NCBI RefSeq assembly: GCF_025457605.1
Contig: NZ_JAMZFY010000001.1
Span: forward strand, 1,984,001 to 2,048,000
DNA length: 64,000 bases
From: Haloarcula laminariae
GTDB taxonomy: Archaea; Halobacteriota; Halobacteria; Halobacteriales; Haloarculaceae
Reading direction: 5' to 3'
Shown here: in pieces, positions 59,246 through 64,000 of the stretch
Layout of the letters: every line of letters begins with the position of its first letter
Position numbering within the stretch: the first letter of the stretch is position 1
Position numbers and translations under genes: made by a program
The notes under the pieces: generated by a model
What the model was told of the DNA's origin: nothing
Seen by the model: only the letters and a program-made list of their open reading frames with translations
Databases searched by the model: none

Positions 59246-62200
59246 TTACTTGAACCGAATCTCTACATCGCCTTCTTGATCGAGTAGATCCGCTATTTCC
59301 TCTTCAAGTTCAGCGATCGGCTCGTCGACGTCTGCCGGTTCGGTCACGACAACGCTTCCGAAGATGTCGTCGATGTCTATACTCTCTCGAACCGTGCCAT
59401 CGGTGATGTCATCTTCCAGTTCGTCAATCTCGGTCTTGGCATTGTCCTCGTAGGAATCGACAGTCTGGATGTGTTCGATGAGGCGTGTGAGCGACGGATC
59501 CGGGTTGATGTGGTCCTTCGTGGCGATGTCCAGATCAACCGAGCCGTTCCCCTGTCGCTCAGTCAAGTCCGACAGCGCGGAGTGGAGTTCAGTCTCATCG
59601 ACGTCAGAACCAGCATATGCTTTGACAGCATCAATGGATTCGGTATAGGTTTCGTACCGCTGCTCGTACAGTGATTCGTACATAGCGGTGTAGGCCTCTG
59701 CTGCAGTCCGATAGTCCGTCTTGAGGTCCTTCCACTGGCCGATAACGCCCTTGGTGTCCAGATTGTCCGAAACCCGTTCAGCGGCTTTCTTGGCCTCATC
59801 ACTGATGTCGACGAGACCAGAGTGATCCTCCGCTTCGTCGACGAGTGAGTCCCACTCGCTGGTGAGGAACCGCTGTATCGCTTCGTATTCCTTGAGATGG
59901 TTTTCGCTCCCATCTTCGCCACAGAACGCTGCTACGTCTTTGGCTGTCTTCGTGAGTGGTTCGAGCTCGTCCTCGAATTCGACGAATTTATTGATCCGCT
60001 CGGCCGAAGTGGGTCGCTGCAACAGGTTGTTCAGACGAGTCTGGTACTGCTTGATATCGTCAGCCAGCGGGAAGTCAACTCGCCGTAGCTGTGACAGCAG
60101 TGTGTTGGTCGTGGACACCCATTCGTTCGCTGCGTCTCGTATTCCTTCGTTGACGGCCTGATCAGTCGATTGGACTCTCCGGTCGAAGAGCCGATAGAGT
60201 AGCTGCTTGGCGTCGGTTCGCGTTTCGACATCGACTGTCTCTCGCTCGTCGAAGGATGTGGAGTTGAATTTCGTGACCTGTGAGAACAGTTCCTGTGCCC
60301 CGTCGTCGGTGTAGGTCTCGTAGGTCCGTTCTTTGTGGGTCGGGATGATCGAGCCGTTTCGGAAGAGGACCGCTGCAGCGAGTCGGACGACTTCGCGGTT
60401 CCAACCGTATGGTGGCTCGGCAAAGTGGCCGATGAGGTCGGCTCCGGTTCGACTCTCACCGTCTTCTTTGCGTTGGTGGATCTCGTCTTCGATTTCAGCG
60501 GCAATACGAGCGCCTGTATTAAGTTCACCATCCTGAACGACACCGAGTTCAGTGAACACCGCCGGGTTGGAGGTGCCTTCGAGGTCTCCAAATATTTGTT
60601 CCACGTGCCGCTCCTTGACGGACGCCGAGGCGTGTTTAAAGTCGGTGTAGACTTTCGGTATTGCGTCGTTTGTGATACGAGTGACGAGCGATTGCAGGGA
60701 CGTGTCCGTGTCGTCGAACTCGTTGGTCTCACCGTTGTAGATGAGCGTGCCCTTCTGGAAGCTTCGAGTGAACTCCCGGGTGACTTCATCACGAAGGCGC
60801 TGTAGGTCTTCGCGCTTTTGTCCGAGGGCTTCCTGCTCTTCTTGGCTGAGGTTCTCGCCGCGTTTTTCCTTAGCGATGGTGTCGATCTGGAAAATCGATT
60901 TGAGCTTCTCGTAGATGTCGTTCTGGTGCTCAGAGTCAGCGATCCAGTACAGCGTATCGGTTTCGCTGAAACTCTGCGTTTTCAGTCCGTCGGGATCAAC
61001 ATCTTCGTAGCGTTGGTAGATCGGCGAGTAGGTTTTCAGATCGATGTGCCCTTTCGATGTGATTGACTCGCCGTCGACGGTGAGATTGAGCTCGAATGTC
61101 TGTCCCTGATAGTTGACTCGGGAGGTGTCGTCGATAATGTCGTTGAGGAACCGTTTGGAGGACCGCCGAATGTCTCCAGGGCCTACCTCGATGCCTTTGA
61201 TTTCGTTTTCGAGTTCCCGCTCTGTCTCTCGAAGGAAGCGGTACCCTTCCTCACCTTTCCCAACGTACCCGGCGTCAACAAGGGCTTCAAGTGTGTCTTC
61301 GACCTCGCTTTCGAGTGAGCGGGTAGCACCTAATTCGGTCTGCAGCGACGTGGCGATGTTTTCTGCGGTGTTCGGGATCCAGGAGAGTTGCTGGAGCAGG
61401 TAGAGTGATTTGAGGACACGGCGTGATATCTCGGGGTCGGCGTCGGAAGGACGCGCTTCCCGGATGGATTTCACGTCTGTGTTCGGAATATCGCTGCTCA
61501 CCTCGTCGAATATCATATCCAACGTCACGAGGGCCCCGAGCGGTGCGTTATACAGGTGAGCTTCATCTTTGAGGACACTCTGCGTGACGTCTATCAGCGT
61601 ACGCTCACCGCCGGCGAGTTGGTCACTGGACCCTTTTCCGAGTGCTTGGAAAATGTCCGGCAGGATGTCCAGCTGGTACGGGAGGAACGGGTAGCAGTCG
61701 ATGAAATTCTCCCGATTAATGGGTTTCAGACTCTGACTGGAATCGAGTTTGTACCGAGCAGCGAGAATCCCGTCGTGCTCGTCATAGAGGTCACTGAGAA
61801 CGTTGGTGAATTCGCCCTTCTTACTGAGAACCCTGTCACGAACGACTTTATCGAGGTTCTCCGATGTGAGGTCGAATCGGTGGGGGAACCGGTCAGTGAC
61901 CTTCGACTCTTCGGCTTCCTTTTCGAGCACACCAGGAATGAGCTGCTGGAGTTGCTCCTGTGACGTGACGCCGAGGAAGAGATTTCCTTTTCCCTTCTGT
62001 CCGAACTCCTCGACGATGCTCTGTAGTTCTAGGAGGAGCTGCCCATCGTCACCGATGAATTGAGAGATTTCGTCGATGAACACGAAGTACCGACAGTTGT
62101 CGCCGGTCTCGGCTTCGCGCCGTTCGATGTGGTCTACGATGTCTTCGGCTAACGTGGACGGATTGATTACAAGCGTGTCTTGGACGTTTTCGATCGCGGT

Positions 62201-62890
62201 GGCTGCGTCATCCTTGGTTTCGAACTCGTCTGTCGCCTCGACGAGCGCAGTCTCCATGTCCGATTGAACGAAAATCGCGTTCTTACGGGCTTCAGTCCAG
62301 TCTTCTCCGCGTATCTCTTCAATGGCGTCGACGAACGCCTCGTAGACGCCGCGTGATTCGAGTTGCTGTTCCATTTCGGCGACCCACGGGATCGACGCGT
62401 AGCCCCGGGAAATGTTGAACTCACGGTGAATGATTTCCGTGATTGATTCACTGCCCGAGGCGTCGGCTTTCGCGCCGATCTGGAACATCAGGACCTCGGA
62501 GTTGAATTTTGTCGTGACGGATGAGACCGCCCCGTCCAGCATTTCGTTGCCTTCGATGCGGTCCCGGAACATCTCTGCCGCGCGTGTATCCCCGAACGCC
62601 TGGTTCTCTAAGACGTGGCCAAGGATTTTCATGAAGTGGCTCTTCCCGGAGCCGAAGAAGCCGGACACCCACATGCCCACGTCCTCTGTCTGCGTGTGTT
62701 GCGTATCGATGACGGCTTCTAGTGCATCGGAAAAGTGCCGTTCGAGTTGCGGGGTGAGAATGTACTCTTCGAGTTCTTTCCTGACAACGTCCGGGTCGGT
62801 GTTGTCGACTTTGACGACGCGATCTATTTTCCGGTTGATCGGTCGGTAGAAGATTTCGTGTATTTCGTGCGTAGATTTTGTGTCACTCAA
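59246..62890 (-). CDS. brxC: BrxC/PglY, large P-loop ATPase of BREX
   Basis: 1214 aa, the usual size. Walker A is GFFGSGKSH (77-85) within VGMWVSGFFGSGKSHFMKIL, a family hallmark, and CRYFVFIDEISQFIGDDGQL holds Walker B. Long coiled-coil segments follow. BrxC is a core BREX component needed for both methylation and phage restriction. It starts two bases after the brxB stop. Confidence 0.93.
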   Translation of the reverse strand: MSDTKSTHEIHEIFYRPINRKIDRVVKVDNTDPDVVRKELEEYILTPQLERHFSDALEAVIDTQHTQTEDVGMWVSGFFGSGKSHFMKILGHVLENQAFGDTRAAEMFRDRIEGNEMLDGAVSSVTTKFNSEVLMFQIGAKADASGSESITEIIHREFNISRGYASIPWVAEMEQQLESRGVYEAFVDAIEEIRGEDWTEARKNAIFVQSDMETALVEATDEFETKDDAATAIENVQDTLVINPSTLAEDIVDHIERREAETGDNCRYFVFIDEISQFIGDDGQLLLELQSIVEEFGQKGKGNLFLGVTSQEQLQQLIPGVLEKEAEESKVTDRFPHRFDLTSENLDKVVRDRVLSKKGEFTNVLSDLYDEHDGILAARYKLDSSQSLKPINRENFIDCYPFLPYQLDILPDIFQALGKGSSDQLAGGERTLIDVTQSVLKDEAHLYNAPLGALVTLDMIFDEVSSDIPNTDVKSIREARPSDADPEISRRVLKSLYLLQQLSWIPNTAENIATSLQTELGATRSLESEVEDTLEALVDAGYVGKGEEGYRFLRETERELENEIKGIEVGPGDIRRSSKRFLNDIIDDTSRVNYQGQTFELNLTVDGESITSKGHIDLKTYSPIYQRYEDVDPDGLKTQSFSETDTLYWIADSEHQNDIYEKLKSIFQIDTIAKEKRGENLSQEEQEALGQKREDLQRLRDEVTREFTRSFQKGTLIYNGETNEFDDTDTSLQSLVTRITNDAIPKVYTDFKHASASVKERHVEQIFGDLEGTSNPAVFTELGVVQDGELNTGARIAAEIEDEIHQRKEDGESRTGADLIGHFAEPPYGWNREVVRLAAAVLFRNGSIIPTHKERTYETYTDDGAQELFSQVTKFNSTSFDERETVDVETRTDAKQLLYRLFDRRVQSTDQAVNEGIRDAANEWVSTTNTLLSQLRRVDFPLADDIKQYQTRLNNLLQRPTSAERINKFVEFEDELEPLTKTAKDVAAFCGEDGSENHLKEYEAIQRFLTSEWDSLVDEAEDHSGLVDISDEAKKAAERVSDNLDTKGVIGQWKDLKTDYRTAAEAYTAMYESLYEQRYETYTESIDAVKAYAGSDVDETELHSALSDLTERQGNGSVDLDIATKDHINPDPSLTRLIEHIQTVDSYEDNAKTEIDELEDDITDGTVRESIDIDDIFGSVVVTEPADVDEPIAELEEEIADLLDQEGDVEIRFK

Positions 62891-62891
62891 A

Positions 62892-63452
62892 TTAAATCAC
62901 CTTGGCGCGGTAGTATGTTCCTTCAGATTCGTTCAAGAATCTTAAGCTCTTGTCATCTATCGTCGCAGGATACGAGAACACTATCGGCGTGTTATCCGGC
63001 GTATTCATCTCTAATTGCCCCATCAACGTTGAGGCACTGGCAAACGGATACAGAATTCCCATGCGGTAGATGACAACAGTGTCAGCGTCCTCTGATTGTG
63101 CGGCGATTTCCGAAGCGATCTCACCGAGGTTCCCATCGTCTAACAGTGATGATTTTAACCCGTCTAGCAATCGATCTCGGTCACGGCGTTCGAGATCGAT
63201 GACGTCATCCAAAATTCCTCTTTCCTCCAGTAGCGAAAATACGAGGTCCCGCATATCGATGCCAGCGACGGCTTGGTCGTGGTACTCAAGTTTCTCGATG
63301 AGATTACGGATTTCTTCATCCACCTCAATTTCGTCCGCTGGATCGTAGGTGAACACGATGAACGGGACGCCCGCTCGTCTTCCGACCTCATCTCTGTCAG
63401 TCCGCACAAGACGCTCTACTTCTTCCAGCCGCTCTTGAAAATCAGAAGGCAT
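62892..63452 (-). CDS. brxB: BrxB, small BREX core protein
   Basis: 186 aa, DUF1788 type. Motifs are PFIVFTYDPADEIEVDEEIR, MGILYPFASASTLMGQLE and PIVFSYPATIDDKSLRFLNE. It begins inside brxA (11-base overlap) and ends directly before brxC, so the three are co-translated. Biochemical role is not established; it is required in type 1 BREX. Confidence 0.9.
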   Translation of the reverse strand: MPSDFQERLEEVERLVRTDRDEVGRRAGVPFIVFTYDPADEIEVDEEIRNLIEKLEYHDQAVAGIDMRDLVFSLLEERGILDDVIDLERRDRDRLLDGLKSSLLDDGNLGEIASEIAAQSEDADTVVIYRMGILYPFASASTLMGQLEMNTPDNTPIVFSYPATIDDKSLRFLNESEGTYYRAKVI

Positions 63453-64000
63453 CGATCAGTTCCTCCGTGGAATCGTATTTTCTCACGAGCCGCTCCGTCG
63501 AACCGCGCTTGTCGTAGGTAACATACTCGGGAGAGATGTCGCGGATACGCCGTCGAACTTCGGATTCGTTCATCAGGAAGAGCTTCCAGTCATCGTGCTC
63601 GATCACACCCGATGCGGACGTCACTCCCTTCTCGAAGAGTCTGTACACCACGTACGCAATCGCTTCGTCCGGAACATAAGTGACCGCGAACTCCTTCTTC
63701 TGCCGTCCCTCTAATAGATTGAAATTACGGAGGGAGGTCAGATACTTGGTTGCCGCTTCGTTGATAGTGGACTCTGACCGGTCTCGAAGATCCTCGTAGT
63801 CATCTTTGATTGCCTCGATGTACTCGACGATGTCCGTTGCGCGGACCGTCAGTGTGCCCCGTTCAAACTCAGGGTATAGGAACTCGACAGTCACGATTCG
63901 AATGAACGGGTCCTGTGCGAATTCGTAGTAGAGACACCAGTCCGTAACATCGTCACGAAGATTCGTCGTAACGATTTGCATTAACGGCGTTTCGACGTAT
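63442..64000 (-). CDS. brxA: BrxA, partial (N-terminus beyond the right edge)
   Basis: 186 codons are visible and the frame stays open to the window edge. DUF1819 features are FIRIVTVEFLYPEFERGTLT, SESTINEAATKYLTSLRNFN (a winged-helix DNA-binding part) and the C-terminal DEAIAYVVYRLFEKGV. Family members are usually about 200-260 aa, so some N-terminal residues are missing. An ATG at 63981 exists, but the family match begins earlier. It is the first gene of the BREX operon in the usual type 1 order. Confidence 0.85.
   Translation of the reverse strand, partial: YVETPLMQIVTTNLRDDVTDWCLYYEFAQDPFIRIVTVEFLYPEFERGTLTVRATDIVEYIEAIKDDYEDLRDRSESTINEAATKYLTSLRNFNLLEGRQKKEFAVTYVPDEAIAYVVYRLFEKGVTSASGVIEHDDWKLFLMNESEVRRRIRDISPEYVTYDKRGSTERLVRKYDSTEELIDAF

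Noticed and set aside
31364-64000. Search for a CRISPR array near the Cas7-like and Cas5-like genes
   Set aside because: No series of regularly spaced direct repeats of 24-40 bases was seen anywhere in the island. This agrees with HRAMP lacking arrays.

Overview
The window reads as a haloarchaeal chromosome (class Halobacteria, family not resolved). Proteins are strongly acidic, the left half is very GC-rich, promoters are archaeal TATA-type and often leaderless, and there is an 11-gene complex-I-like operon without the NADH-input genes nuoE, nuoF and nuoG. There are two halves. Bases 1 to about 31,320 are ordinary core chromosome. From about 31,330 to the right edge lies an integrated, lower-GC, patchwork genomic island carrying defence genes. 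Its far end is outside the window.

Core half. Genes for cytoskeleton-, motility- and signalling-like proteins lie together: a potassium channel, CheW with a ParA/MinD ATPase, a FlaD/E-like archaellum protein, an actin-superfamily protein, a PH-like/helical/nuclease-like fusion, and a degenerate FtsZ-like protein with a zinc ribbon. Then come a squalene-synthase-family enzyme, small membrane and TRAM proteins, and a low-GC acetyltransferase next to degenerate tandem copies of the 3' end of tRNA-Val(CAC). After these come a metallo-beta-lactamase-fold hydrolase, nuoA-B-CD-H-I-J1-J2-K-L-M-N on the minus strand, purE, a uracil/xanthine permease, a HEAT-repeat protein, and a secreted phospholipase-D-family protein.

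Junction. The phospholipase-D gene is cut off inside its second catalytic motif at about 31,324. It is followed at once by a tyrosine integrase, so the island appears to have inserted into this gene.

Island. Its order is: integrase; an IS4-like DDE transposase gene coupled by a TAGTG overlap to a divergent PCNA-like sliding-clamp gene; three small genes; a repeat-rich non-coding segment; a deoxyribosyltransferase-like protein with a small membrane partner; a winged-helix regulator; a PLD-nuclease/P-loop-ATPase fusion; decayed toxin-antitoxin and nuclease genes; and an overlapping operon that matches HRAMP, the derived haloarchaeal class 1 CRISPR-like module with Cas7-like and Cas5-like proteins, nucleases and no CRISPR array. 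The last part is a BREX type 1 set (brxA-brxB-brxC-pglX, pglZ, brxL). Between pglX and pglZ, on the opposite strand, sits a gene for a divergent TATA-binding protein (TBP-like). The body of pglX and the TBP-like gene are clearly AT-richer than the rest of the BREX operon, suggesting exchange of that cassette.

The most interesting leads are the TBP-like gene inside BREX, the transposase/clamp pair, the HRAMP operon with its ring of intact and broken nucleases, and the FtsZ-like protein that keeps the catalytic T7 loop but lacks the GTP-binding signature.
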